Positions 1-11,720 of a stretch of DNA of 64,000 nucleotides are shown in pieces. A model generated the notes under the pieces. That model ran no database searches. It saw nothing but the letters and a program-made list of their open reading frames with translations, and had not been told where the DNA came from. Position numbers and translations under genes: made by a program. The stretch spans positions 135,638,676 to 135,702,675 of the forward strand of contig OZ020189.1 in NCBI GenBank assembly GCA_963971165.1, given 5' to 3'. Numbering within the stretch: the first letter of the stretch is position 1; every line of letters starts with the position of its first letter. The stretch comes from Philopedon plagiatum. Lineage: Eukaryota; Arthropoda; Insecta; Coleoptera; Curculionidae.

Positions 1-1261
1 ATATACAAGGTATGTTTACTCTTACGAAAAATACCTTTTTTTAAATTTTTTATGCTCCCTGTATAAAAAATTAACTTTTCATAACGTGAATCTTATTTAT
101 TTTACAAGCAAAACCTTTTATTTGGAATGACATTTTTACGTATCTTGCAAAATTTGATCCATTTATTCTCTTCTAAACCCCATCCGCCGACATACTGAAT
201 TCCACTTAATATAAAACAGTAACATAAAAAGTTTTAGGACGTTTCCACCCTCACTCTAAATTTCGTCACCATGCAATGAAAATAAATTACCACAAATTTA
301 TTATGACGAGAAATAATGGTATGTTGGTATATTTTAACCCGGACTCATATGCCTGTGGTATTTGTGATTGTGATTGTAGATAAGTATTAACTCACAGTAA
401 TTACATTACTTTAGTACTCTATCACTCTGCAAATATGTTACAAAACTAAACGCTTGGCAATAGCTGTTCTCGAAAAGTAGGTAGGGGACCATATAGTTCG
501 CGGGGTTATTATTATTATAACTTGGGAATCTCTGATTGCTCGAAAACGTAAATAGTGGTATCTGTTCTTGATTCTAAATCAATGGTATTAACACCGTCGA
601 ATACCCTAAATCTAAACAACAGGAAATAGCTACGCCTCTGAAGTTGCATATTATCCAACTTCGTTATCGAGTAAAGGAAGTAGACAAATATGGGTATTGC
701 ACGACATTTATATTTATTTGTGAGACAATCGTGCAAATAGGACTCTATAAAGGATTGCCTCTTTAAAGTCTAAATAAAGAATTATGAAATAACTGTTACT
801 GCGATTGATTGCAGATACTTATTTAAATAATTATGATTTATGGGTATTGCAGATAAACATGCCGTTTTGTCGGAGTTAAGTTCCCTGTTTGTATATCTAT
901 TTGTTTTGCATACCACGCCTAAATTCAATCTTTGGTAAATAAGGTTGTACGGTGAACTTGCAATTCGACCAGGTCGCGCTTTTAGGAATTCTATGAATTC
1001 GAATTACTGATATTTCTCTGGTATATTATTGGATACTCGTTTAAATTGCAAAATTAAAACGTTTCCTATAATGAGAACTAAAGAGGCAATTCTCACCAGA
1101 AATCCAGATGTCATTTTATCATGCTCCTGTAAGATTCCCACGGGAATGGGTTCTGTCACTGTTACTGAATTTCATAACTTTAATACGGACATCTCAAGAA
1201 ATATGTTCTGGCTCGAAAGAGAAAACCAAGCCTTTTAGCTGCTGATGTGGCTATTGAAGTA
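1..1261. other. AT-rich DNA without recognisable genes
   Basis: I see only short chance ORFs with no family resemblance, and no clear repeat structure. Confidence 0.5.
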
Positions 1262-1765
1262 ATGGATTTGTGCCAGCTGAGATCACGCCCGAAAGCGATG
1301 CTAACAAGATCGAACGTTTGATTGTTCAGTAGGGCTATTCATGTGGATGGGGTAAGTGTTTCCGGATTTTTTGCGTGACAAGGATCAAACCTGAGTTTTG
1401 GAGGCATTGAACTGAACAATGTTCTTGGCATCCCAGTCTAGGATTAATTGAAGATCTTGGAAAAGGGATAGGTGCATAGATCTGCCTTGATTATCCCGCT
1501 CTTGATTCGACACTTGTCTGGAAAAATTTGGAGTGTTGGAGTGAAGAGTACTATCGTCAACGTAACTGTGGATGGAATTGGTAGTTGAAGAGAGCAGGTT
1601 ATTAATGTGAAGAAGAAATAGGGTGGGTGCCAGGACTGAACCTTGGGGTACGCCAGCATTGAGAGGAGTGACCGTCCACCATGACAGATACGCGCCGATT
1701 AGAGAGAAAGCTACCGATCCAGGTACATAGTTTGGAAGGAAGATCGTATGAAGGTAGTTTGTTGC
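1262..1765 (-). pseudogene. Non-LTR retrotransposon reverse transcriptase fragment (jockey-like)
   Basis: Reading the minus strand downward gives the reverse-transcriptase core in pieces: a stretch like LPSKLCTWIGSFLSNRR, then after a one-base frameshift NAGVPQGSVLAPTL, then the catalytic box as YVDD (usually YADD) in the context NSIHSYVDDSTLH, then QLILDWDAKNIVQFNASKTQV followed by a stop. This order (fingers/palm, GVPQGSVLAPTLF, YxDD, FNxxKTQ) is that of jockey-superfamily RTs that copy their own RNA at the nick. The frameshift, the in-frame stop and the absence of endonuclease and C-terminal parts mark it as a dead internal fragment. The family is secure; the clade is not. Confidence 0.8.
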
Positions 1766-1869
1766 GAAAACGCAGTTTTCGGCAGGAAAATTGATGTCAG
1801 CGAGGGGATTTTGTTGGTTGGGTACATAAAGATGGCACTACAATTACCGGTGATGTTTATAAAGAGACC

Positions 1870-1899
1870 AATAATAATAATAATAATAATAATAATAAT
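1870..1899. repeat. (AAT)n microsatellite
   Basis: About ten uninterrupted AAT units. They produce poly-Ile or poly-Tyr reading frames on the two strands that are not genes. Confidence 0.95.
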
Positions 1900-2783
1900 T
1901 AAAGCTGCTTTCCGAACGAAAAGACCTCAGAATTTTGCTGAAAAACCCATGCTGCTTCACGACAATAATTATTGCAGGGTGTATAAGGCTTAAAAAGTTC
2001 GACAAGTTATCGGGGAATGTGGGTTCCAGGAGTTGAGGCATCCTATAGGCCTGGTCTAGCACCACGCGATTACTATATTTCCTCTAAGTTGAAAAAACAA
2101 TTCTTCTGATGATGTCCTGAAAACTACTATTAATATGTTTTGAAGAGTTGCCGAAAGAATTTTTTTCTCGTTATTACAGAAACGTTAAAATACGTGTATG
2201 CATGTCGAAGGAACGTATTATGTAGACAAATGTTTTTTTCATTTCTAGCTGTCTTTTCTTTCATGTCCAGGTAGATTACATAAAAATCTTCCCTCGTACT
2301 TTACGGGTTCTATCGATTTGAATAAATATCCTTCTTAAACTTTTTGTGGATAAGTCACCTTTCTATCAGGTTTTTTATTTTTTCATTTCCCTTTTCCCCA
2401 GTTGAAGTACAGGCATGGACATCATTGTCACATCATTGTTTTAAGGCTAGTTTAGTCAATATGTGTTTATATTACTGGATGTATATTATAAATCAGCCTT
2501 CTAGAACGCCTATATCGAAGAAGGTATTTTTTGGTGATATCGGCCCTAAACCTTATTAAATATTGATTCTAGACCAATCAGTCCAGTAGTTTTTGAGTTA
2601 AGAGCGTTTCCAATAGGGTGCCCGGAACCCTAGAAAACGAGAGCCAAACGAAAAATTCCAAATTTTTCTATTATCTTAAGATTGGTTGCAATTAGTGTGG
2701 ACAAAACACAAAACAACAAAAAATAATGAGTTTTATTTAAGAGTGTATATTCTCGTGAACGCTACAGAATTCACGCGAACCCA
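1900..2783. other. No gene seen
   Basis: Short AT-rich ORFs only; nothing recognisable on either strand. Confidence 0.45.
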
Positions 2784-2867
2784 GGGGGGGGGGCTAAATT
2801 TAAAGAAATCCACCTAATTGCATTAATCAGCCCCCCCCCCCCCACACACACACACACACACACACAC
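2784..2867. repeat. G10 tract, C13 tract and (CA)n microsatellite
   Basis: A run of ten G (2784-2793) is followed 37 bases later by thirteen C (from 2831), which runs into about twelve CA units. The G and C runs are complementary and could fold back on each other. Tract lengths here are prone to polymerase slippage and assembly error. Confidence 0.9.
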
Positions 2868-4789
2868 TAATTAACTACCAATTATTATAATTTCATAATT
2901 TTTTTTTCAAAAATCTATAAATTACAATATTAAAACCAAAATTGCAAGATTATTATAAGACAATGAAACTGAAAGATTATCTAAGGCTCCACTAAGACTC
3001 CATCATGTAGGCTGACCATGCGTAATTTTTTTTACTAATTCATTTCCTTGATGACCACATAATATGTTCTGTCCCTGTCACAATGGAGGTTTGTTGCCCA
3101 CCAAAATGCTACACAGTCCAATAAAATGCCAGACATTATTTAGCTACCATTAAAAACGGACAACATGCGTTTGGGAATTAATGCGGGAAAATGTGCTTGT
3201 CAAAATTCTAAATGAAACATTAAACAGTTTTTGGCTGTGGGTTTATAGGTGTATATGAAAAAAAAATCAATATTTTCTATGTATGTAACAATAACTACAA
3301 GTCACGATGTGTTAATTATACTAGTAAAATTACAAAGAAAAAAACTACTGTTATAATGGTTATAACTTTATTCCTAGAAGAGTCATGTTTGAAACATCTG
3401 CATCTGTTTAGTTATATTAAACATTTAATACTAGACAAAAGAATTAATCAACTATAATTAATAAAATACTTACTCAGTTTTGCAACAAAACATATCTAGT
3501 AGCTTGAAGGTGTTATTGATTTTTTACAAGAACAACTTTTCATTAAAACTAGCTGGATAAATAAATTTTTGTATGCTGGCTTTATTTATAATAGAAACTA
3601 TTCAGTGTAAGAGAACTTGTGACATAGTTACATCAGTCTGATGCTTTAGATTGTATTAGTTGGAACCATGAATCCTAAGTTTCACGATCAACAGAGAGTT
3701 TTAGTTATTTTTCATACGAAATAAAACGCCATGACTGTAATTTAATTCAAATTGATGTTTTACTGTCTAAGATATGACTAATTTACAAAATTGGGTACAA
3801 ATTACAAAAAAAAACAGAACTTATAACGAAACGAAAAATACATAATAATATGGTAAAATAAGTGCTGTCTTAAGAAATAAAACTACTGAAAGTGCTTAAA
3901 GATAGCAAAAGAAAAACATTGTAACAGTCCAAACTTAAAATTAAAAAAGAAACACATTAAAAAGTTTAAAAATCAAGATTATATCAAAAACCTTTTAATT
4001 GAATAATAAAAATTAGAAATTATCCCAATAATACTCAATCAAAGTGTAATAAGTCTTACCAACCAGAAACTTCTTTGCCCTCTTTCGAAGTATTTTATAA
4101 GAGCCTTCGTCTATAACAACCAAAGGGGATGGTTAAAGATTTTTTTGCTTTCATAAAATTAGAGTTCTTTTTTTTAATGATAGTTTTGGCATTGAAAGAT
4201 AAACTTCCAGTCTCTGCCGTGTCGTGTGGTAAGGATTCGGGCCCATTAATCTTTATTATTATTAAATTATTATTAAATTATTTTTAAATATCAGGGTAAG
4301 AGTTTCCAACATAAAGAGCGATACTAAAGTTAAAATTTCCTGTGATGTAAATGCCAGTTTAAACGATTTTTCAGAGCTGATTTTGTATATACAGCGAACA
4401 GCTATTTCCTGCAATACATATAAAACATCTAGAAAACTCTAATTGCACATTACCCAAATAGCAATACGATACCGAAGACGACACGTTATAAGGGCCTAAT
4501 ACACATCCTTTGCCGTTGGTATACCTAGTTCCTCTGCTACAGATTAGACTACAAAAGCTGCCAGAAGCTAATTTTTTGCGAAATGCATTAATTTCACCGT
4601 CGATGGTAAAACTCAAGAAACCTTCAGCTAGGTAGATTAAACAGTAAGTAGTCACCAATTTTTCAACACCTCACGTCCCATTTAAAACCTACAATATTGG
4701 TTTTGTTATCATTGAAGGTAAATAAATTGGCACGAAACCAATCTTTGACCCTATTCCTTTCTTCTCGCTTTATCATCAGTAAATGGCCC
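2868..4789. other. AT-rich intergenic DNA
   Basis: No supported gene. The longest open stretch is 95 codons on the minus strand (4371-4658). Its product has many Cys and Ser residues but matches nothing I know and shows no splice or promoter support, so I leave it uncalled. Confidence 0.4.
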
Positions 4790-5170
4790 ACGACGAACCC
4801 ACAGCCAACGTCCCGTCATCTCCAGCCACTCCGCTCCGCCCAGACCTCTTCGACACCCGGCAACGCTGCACGGCGCACGAGCGTCGCCGTTTGATTCGGC
4901 GGTTTTCGCTTCTCTTCGCCTGCGTCACCGCGACCTACTAACCTCATTAGCGGACCTCGCGGCGCTGTTGTGGTGTTGGCGCTGGCCGCGCCGAAGCTCC
5001 GCGAAAGGAACCGATGCCATTGAGTCGGTGACGGTCTCGAAGTGAAGAACAACGATTCAGTGTTAGCCGGTATGAAAAGACTCGCCGCGATTCACCGCCG
5101 GTCGCTTAGGAAACTTGACATCAGCGCACCCGGCGTATTTGATTTTGCCGTGTTGTGTAGTCGTTCTAGT
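4790..5170 (+). promoter_or_regulatory. CpG-rich candidate host promoter / 5' UTR
   Basis: This is the only long GC- and CpG-rich stretch in the first 50 kb. It carries many CG dinucleotides (such as ggcgcacgagcgtcgccg and cgcggcgctg), against a background where they are scarce. It ends about 290 bases before a short plus-strand ORF that stops at a good splice donor. That arrangement fits a promoter plus 5' UTR of a host gene whose later exons lie outside what I can recognise. I see no TATA box; several TCAGT-like initiators occur near 5057 and 5245. Direction is inferred only from the downstream ORF. Confidence 0.4.
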
Positions 5171-5460
5171 CTGTTGTGCTAAGCCTTGGTGTTATGGCCG
5201 CTGTATTTTGCCTTGGAATATATTTCTTGCTTACTTGCAAACAGTGTCAGTGGAATATCTTAACGATTACCTTAGACGTACTGTAGTTTGACGAAGAATA
5301 CCGCTGACAGTGTAGTGTGCTTATCATTGACTTTTTTATAAGGATTTATACTGAAATAGTTGTTAACGGTGGCTGTGCAAATGATTAAGGATAAATGTAT
5401 CAACTATGTGTGCTCTAGTCAGTGCGTAACTGTGCTGTGATAGTATAGTTTGGATATAGT

Positions 5461-5543
5461 ATGTTGGAACACAGTGCTATGTATCTAAACGTTACCCCTC
5501 CATACGAAGACGACGCGTCTTTTTTCCCAGATTTCTACACACG
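5461..5543 (+). CDS. Candidate first coding exon of an unidentified host gene (partial)
   Basis: An ATG at 5461 opens a frame reading MLEHSAMYLNVTPPYEDD, then an acidic/aromatic stretch ASFFPDFYTR. The bases at 5541-5549 read ACG followed by GTGGGTG, a reasonable splice donor, after which the frame turns into hydrophobic, intron-like translation and stops at 5644. The peptide looks like a short isoform-specific N-terminus. It lies about 300 bases downstream of the CpG-rich block. I do not recognise the gene, and exon 2 was not found. It could also be a chance ORF. Confidence 0.35.
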
Positions 5544-5649
5544 GTGGGTGTCACTTTGTTTTTTGTTTGGTGTGGTTAGTACTGCTTTGTGTTGCATGGT
5601 GTCATCAAGTAATAAGGAGTGTTCTGCGATTCAATCCTTTAGATGAAAT

Positions 5650-6270
5650 AAACGTACTACAGCTTACTATATTAATTAAATGACGTTAATTATTTAAATT
5701 ATTTATCTTCATATTCATTATTAAAGTTTGTCTTTATTAGATCTGCGAATACTTGCATAGAAGGGGACAGCTGTTTTATGTACATATGGGAACAGTAATT
5801 TTCTTGCGCTGACATTTAATGTTGAGAGTAATTTGTATACCTAATTCATTTGAAATGCCCAACCTAAACAAACCGAAGCACAGTAAGTTTACCCAAAATA
5901 TTTGGGAACTTTCATGCGTAGATTTTTTATTTGTATAAAATTTCAACTGAAACTAGGTACTGTTAATTTTAGCAACACAAATAAGAACTAGTTTTAGAAC
6001 CTGTATATCCACATTTAAGAGCTTATATTATCGTTACCTTAATTACCGAAATTCGCGTTTTTATGTGGAATTCCACGACTGTAACTTACAACTTGTTTTT
6101 AAGCTACCATAACATTTTTATTGTAGTACAAAACCTACTTAAAACTTTTTAAAAGCGATGTTGGTTAATTATGACAATGCTGATAAGTCGCTTTGAACTT
6201 AGAATAAAATATGTTTCGCATTTAAGAATTATTTTATAAGCAAATGAATAGAACCTAAATTTAACATAAT
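5650..6270. other. No gene seen
   Basis: AT-rich, without recognisable coding or repeat structure; an intron if the 5.46-kb exon is real. Confidence 0.4.
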
Positions 6271-6661
6271 GCTGTCACCGAGGGGCGGCTCACTCCCTTA
6301 AATCTGTGTACATACTATTGTTAAATCGCATTAAATCATTTTAAATCTTTCTTAAATCATTAGATTTTTTGATTTTTTTAAATCACTTAGATCAATTTAA
6401 ATGGCTTTAAATCATTTGAAATCAAGTTAAATCACTTTATTTCATGTAAAATCGATTTAAAGCACCATAAATCATCAATAAATCACAAAAATCACCTAAC
6501 ATTCGTTAAATCATCATCACAATTTGGCATCGCCGACAGTGCTGGGCAGCGCGTTACAGCATTTAAATCGTTTTAAATCAGATTAAATCAATACTGATTT
6601 AAAATCAGTGTACACCTTTTTTGGGAGTTAGCCGCCCCTCGGCTGTCACCGAGGCTGTCAC
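6271..6661. mobile_element. hAT-type MITE, copy 1, with 8-bp target duplication
   Basis: The element runs 6279-6641 (363 bp). It starts CGAGGGGCGGCTCACTCCC and ends with the near-perfect inverse, giving 18-19-bp terminal inverted repeats. It is flanked on both sides by the same 8 bases, GCTGTCAC (6271-6278 and 6642-6649). Eight-base duplications and a GGGGCGG terminus are typical of hAT elements. There is no coding capacity: the interior is made largely of TTAAATCA-like words about every 10 bases. A third GCTGTCAC follows at 6654-6661, separated by CGAG. The call rests on the exact duplication and on a second copy at 8558-8924. Confidence 0.92.
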
Positions 6662-8549
6662 CGATCTAAAAGACGAAATTTGACATAACATTTATGTTTG
6701 ATTATTACCAAATAATATAAGTCATCAATATGACAGGCGTCAGTTTTAATTAATAACAAATAATATAACTTTCCAGAATATGACAGGCATAAGTTTAGAT
6801 CAATAATAAACAGCATAACACATCAGTATTTGACAGGTGCGTCATTTCTTTATGAAAACAGATTTCCTGAAACACCTTTAATCGTCGTGCAAATAGAAAC
6901 TGTTACTGCGCCAGTTGTTATTTGGACCACGTTAACGTTTATGCCGATTTTTGAATCAACTCCTTCGGATTATCTTTATTCACTTAAAACAGTCGACATA
7001 ATCAGCCCGAAATCACATTTTAAGCCACCTTTTTTTATTCAAGTCTTAATTCAGGTTATTCCTGTTATTTGGCTGATTCAATTCAGTCAAGTAGATTCGA
7101 AATTTCATATTTCCGACGTAAATCGAATTGAATGTAAAATTGTTCTTTGGTTTTGTATTCAGCTTCACTGAGACCTATTTTTGGTTTCTGTGTCTTAAAT
7201 TGTGTTTTCTTTTTATACTTCTTTCTTGTTTAAATAGTACACCAGGTATGCGTGAAGGAATGGCAGGTTCTCTCATCTCATCATTATCTCCTATAGCATA
7301 TATCAAAAATCAAGCTTGACTTAGAATTGACATTGCCTCGGAAATTGCCCATCGATTTGACCGAAACCGATATAACTTACATTCGATCGAATTTGCAAAC
7401 ATAAGCATGCATGGTCGCTGGCTTTGTTCCTCATTACTTAAAACTAAATTAACTTTTAATTAAATTATTACTTTAAGTAGACTGAGCCCTAATTATTATA
7501 GAAAAAAACCGTTAAGTCATTTCGAATTAGAGAATGAAAGTTCCGGTTTGAAAGATATTCATTTGTTTCCTTTTAACGACCAGTGGACTTATCCCGACGC
7601 AACTAGGTTTTCGACACGACACTACTTTTCTTCTTGGAGACTTCAATCCTGGTTTGATTCCACACAATCTACCAGATTTAATGATTTGATAAATCGTTCG
7701 TTATCTTATATCCATTACTATTTGAACGAAATAGATTAACCTAGTACTTCTGCCTTGTCTTACCTATGCTATTCTCTTCACAATTAGTTGGGTTAAATGT
7801 CTCAAAATAATTCCAATCATCGTGTCATTTCTTTCCCTATAGTTCTCCAAATGATCCTTCCCTGACTTGATTCAGCAGTTTCTCATTTTTGTGACCCATC
7901 TACCCAACTTGCCTTCATCATTCTGTGCTCAAATACTTTTATGTACCATTTTTCTTCTTTTCTTTACCCCCATATAAGGTAATGCTCGACACATATGCTT
8001 TTAGAAAACGCTTCCTAATTCCTATATCTATGTTGTTGCTTCTAACAACATATCGTTTCCATCACGTTCAGTTTGCCGGACGACCACAGTCAGCCATTTT
8101 TCACTACAGACATGCAGTTAAATGACAGATGATTTTTTTTTGCGAAGCCGGTCATTCATCCCAGACACTATAAAGTCTCTGGTTCATCTGCGTGTCTGTG
8201 GAGAAAAGTAGCCGGCCTTAATAACCCATCAAAATGAACGTTTATTTTTATATAGTATAATTACTTATTATATTATTCGTTTCATATTTTTTGCTTGGGG
8301 ACAACTAATGTTGCTCTTTCCTTTTAGATTAAATAGTCGCTGACGAAAATCTGTAACAGAAACCCGTTTCTTAATACCACATACCTCAGATTGTAACGTA
8401 CCTAGTTAAAAATATTCTAAGAAACTTAAATGTTTTGTTTTTGGCTACGGAAATTAGATGTAGTTTGTATCCTCTGTTATAAAATAAGCGTGATTTTTAC
8501 GCATCAGTTGGATTTGAAGTCAAAGTCGACCTTGAAGAATTGAATAATG
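6662..8549. other. AT-rich DNA, no gene recognised
   Basis: The ORFs at 6830-7171 and 7548-7739 have low-complexity, hydrophobic translations with no family resemblance. I see no repeats beyond short AT words. Confidence 0.4.
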
Positions 8550-8932
8550 GTTTTAGTCGAGGGGCGGCTCACTCCCTTAAATCTGTGTACATACTATTGT
8601 TAAATCAAATTAAATCATTTTAAATCTTTCTTAAATCATTAGATTTTTTGATTTTTTCTAAATCACTTACATCAATTTAAATGGCTTTAAATCATTTGAA
8701 ATCAAGTTAAATCACTTTACATCATGTAAAATCGATTTAAATCACCATAAATCATCAATAAATCACAAAAATCACCTAATATACGTTAAATCATCATCAC
8801 AATTATTGGGCATCGCCGATACTGCTCGGCAGCGCGTTACAGCATTTAAATCATGTTAAATCAGATTAAATCAATACTGATTTAAAATTTGTGTACACCT
8901 TTTTTGGGAGTTAGCCACCCCTCGGTTTTAGT
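8550..8932. mobile_element. hAT-type MITE, copy 2, with 8-bp target duplication
   Basis: The element body is 8558-8924 (367 bp). It has the same CGAGGGGCGGCTCACTCCC start and inverse end as the copy at 6279-6641, and the same interior with phased AAATCA words. The flanking duplication is GTTTTAGT (8550-8557 and 8925-8932). The paralogous segment at about 9459 contains a single GTTTTAGT with no insertion, an empty site that confirms both ends. Most of the length aligns with copy 1 with few differences, so the family is fairly young. Confidence 0.93.
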
Positions 8933-9694
8933 TTCAGTAACGTAGCGCCGAGATATATCGAGGAAAAAGTTATCGGCAAGTAGTAGAATATTATTATTAC
9001 GCAATATGTTTCTACAGTTCCCGTGATCATTCGAATGATTTGCTTTTTTCAGTGATTGTTTTTAAGTTTTTGAAATACAGTGTTTAAAATAATTGAGATT
9101 ATCGAAGAAAGTGAGAAATCATCAGATGACATCCGATGAAATTCGCAAACTTTATAGTCGGATGGAAAGGAATGGAATGTAACGTACTACTTTAATTCTT
9201 CTTCGTTTCAATCATGTTGAAAATACGAAGGAAAATATCGTCTATATTTTATTGTTTGCCTAAACACACAGAACCGGAAAAAATGGGTGATTACGTTTAT
9301 AGAATTTATGGTGTTGAGAAAAATGGACATTTGGTACTGTTAATTGATTACATATTAAAGTCCTAGAAGCGAGTCCAGAAAAGGGCGTGTGTCTTTATGA
9401 CATGACATAGTATGTAAGGATTTGAAGTCTAAGTCGACCTTGAAGAATTGAATAATGATTCTAGTTTTAGTAGTGTCGAGATGGGATATATCGAGGAAAA
9501 AGTTATCTGCCAGTAATAAAATATAATTACGCAATGTTTCTACAGTTCCCGTGATCATTCGAATGATTTACCTTTTTTAATGACTGTTTTTAAGTATTTA
9601 AAATTCAGTTTTTAAAATAATTGAGATTACCAAAGAAAATGGAAAATCATCAGATGAAATTGTTCCCAAACTTTATAGGAGTAGACTTAGTCGG

Positions 9695-10015
9695 AATAAT
9701 ATATAAAATAAATAAAATCACAAAGCTCCCCAATTGCTGTTAATGTTGATTTATTCTTTCTAAAACCCTTCTGAAAAGATCCCAAAAGTTGAAATCTTTC
9801 CAATCAATAAATGCACTTTCGAAAATTTTTCAATTTGGTTTTGCACACAAACATTACGAAAATTATTTGGGTCGAGTGGCGAATGTGGCGATCCTTTATT
9901 TTTAAATATTGGGATTGATTTTGAAATTTTTAGTTTATCAGGATATAACCCGACAACAAAACAAACAGCTATCTCGTCAGCAACCGCTCTTAGTGCATGT
10001 CCACTGACTTCATCA
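9695..10015 (-). pseudogene. Non-LTR reverse transcriptase fragment
   Basis: On the minus strand the frame includes VGLYPDKLKISKSIPIFKN then SPLDPNNFRNV, followed by EKFSKVHL. This matches the N-terminal RT motif of jockey/CR1-type elements: a loop like G.FPD.LK.AKV.PIFK, then (D)PNNYRPIS, then KIFEKV. Only about 100 codons survive and no catalytic YxDD is present. The fragment sits exactly where the sister copy of the surrounding duplication has no insert, so it entered after, or was lost differentially since, the duplication. Confidence 0.7.
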
Positions 10016-10289
10016 TTGCAAAGGAATGCAATGTAACGAACACTTATCGTATTCAATCTTCGTTTCAATCATATATTTGACTATTAAGTATCGATATCGT
10101 TCATATTTTATTATTTGCCTAGAACTAAAGATGCCTGTACTTCTACCGGACATAAAACCAGAAAAAATTGTTGACGTTTATAGAAACGTGGAGATTTATT
10201 TTAGATGCTGTTACTTGATTACATATAAAATCCTAGAAGCGAGTCTAGAAAAGGGCGATCAGCTTGTTTCTTTATGACATGTGTACATA

Positions 10290-11440
10290 ATAATATGTTG
10301 GAACCTGCATTTTTTGTATTAAATCTTTTATGAATTGTATTATAGTAAATATGTGTTGGTTCTGGCAAATTTAATGATTGCCATTTTACTATAATTATTT
10401 GGACGCTACACACTTGATTGTCATATTATGTCTAATAGTATTTAATTCTACATAAATAAATTGCATCGGCCAGATCTGCTTGTCTCGAGACAGTCGAAGA
10501 ATTAGTAGGCGCAGGAAATTCTGAAGGGTTCGATAGACTGGGATTTGAGCCTACGTTTTTTTACAGTCTGATGAGCTGGAATAATTCATATTTTGAGTTC
10601 TTATTTCAGTTTGACAATAGATAATGATAATTCTGAATAAATGTATTTCGATTATGCAGTGTCGTCTTCCATTCCGAGATCCGAGCCGAGCATGGTCGAT
10701 TCAGTGCACGCCCACCTTAATTGGGTTAAATTTGAATTTTAGATCTTCACCTTGGACATATTTGGTTTAGAATGTTCTATTTATTTGAGGTATACCTATC
10801 TGATGTTTAGTAATATGTTGCATCCCACTAATCTTTGATACATTTAACGTCATTAGAGGAAAATGTTATTCACGTTACCTACCTCGATCATTCCTTTAAT
10901 TGAAGATACATTCTCTCTCTCATATATCTTTTTTTGATTCGGTATTGAAGGTTTTATATCGGTGCACGCACGCTTTAGCGGTACGTTATTAAAGTTAATA
11001 TGTCTAATGCAAAAACTAGATTAATACCTACCTGCTAATTTTCGTTAGTTTTTCTTTTAATTGTAATATACCTACTCTAGAGAAGAAAATTTTTGATTTG
11101 ATCCATCATCTGCTCCAGTCAATTATTGATCATCACAATCAGATTAAATTGTTCCAGCGGATAGAAACTTAAAACGTCTGACGTGATTTACCTAAGCAAG
11201 AATTTGAAGAAAATCTATTAATGCACCCAGTATGCGTCACAGTACGTTGGGACTAATAAACAATAAAGATTTTACTTTTACGGAACAATTATCCATTTGT
11301 TTTACGCTATTAAAATTAAGGAGTCCGGATTTAATTAAAATTTAAATTTGAAAGTGGATAGTTAAAGCAGTTAAGTTAAAAAAAATCATACTTGTAGGTA
11401 CTTACAGTTCAGTGGCTGCATTTTACACTGGTTCTTTTTT
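10290..11440. other. No gene seen
   Basis: AT-rich sequence with no recognisable coding or repeat family. Confidence 0.4.
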
Positions 11441-11600
11441 ATTTACCAGTGGTCACGAAATAGCTATTTACCCAACAAGTGCGGAAAGTGATACTTTTTC
11501 GCATGCGAGCGCAGTTGAACGAACGACGCGAAGCAGAGTTTGGTCGGAAGTCGAGTGCAGAAAAGACACTTTCCGCACTTGTTGGCTACAATGTTTCTCT
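11441..11600. repeat. Dispersed repeat with CAACAAGTGCGGAAAGTG inverted ends
   Basis: An inverted pair, CAACAAGTGCGGAAAGTG at 11473 and its complement ending at 11585, brackets an arginine-rich-looking CpG stretch with CGAACGACGCGAAGCAGAGTT. The outer half reappears in inverse orientation at 40020-40130, including AAATAGCTATTT next to it. A weaker relative (AAGTGCGAAAAGTAG...CTTTCCGCACGCTCG) lies at 12288-12340. It behaves as a MITE or foldback family, not a gene. Confidence 0.65.
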
Positions 11601-11720
11601 ACGAGCGGGAGAAAAATTATCTAGTTTTGGTATTTTGCCTTGACCATAACATGGATGGTTTGCAAGTTTTTGAAATGTCGGAAAAGTATACTAGAATTAC
11701 CGTTTCTTTCTTGAAATTCT

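Larger units (their letters stand above)
8513..10262. repeat. Tandem segmental duplication, each copy with its own insertion
   Basis: Copy A (8513-9395) and copy B (9421-10262) share the same order of blocks. The first contains AAGTCGACCTTGAAGAATTG, then a block with TATATCGAGGAAAAAGTTAT and GTTCCCGTGATCATTCGAAT. A second begins AAAGGAATG.AATGTAACG and ends CCTAGAAGCGAGTC.AGAAAA. Copy A is split by the hAT-type MITE at 8558-8924. Copy B lacks the MITE but carries a non-LTR fragment at about 9695-10015 that copy A lacks. Each copy therefore preserves the other's empty site. I recognise no product in the shared sequence. Confidence 0.85.

Noticed and set aside
10480..10560. tRNA-like phrase near GGGATTTGAGCCTACG
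   Set aside because: No acceptor stem, D-arm or anticodon arm could be folded around it.
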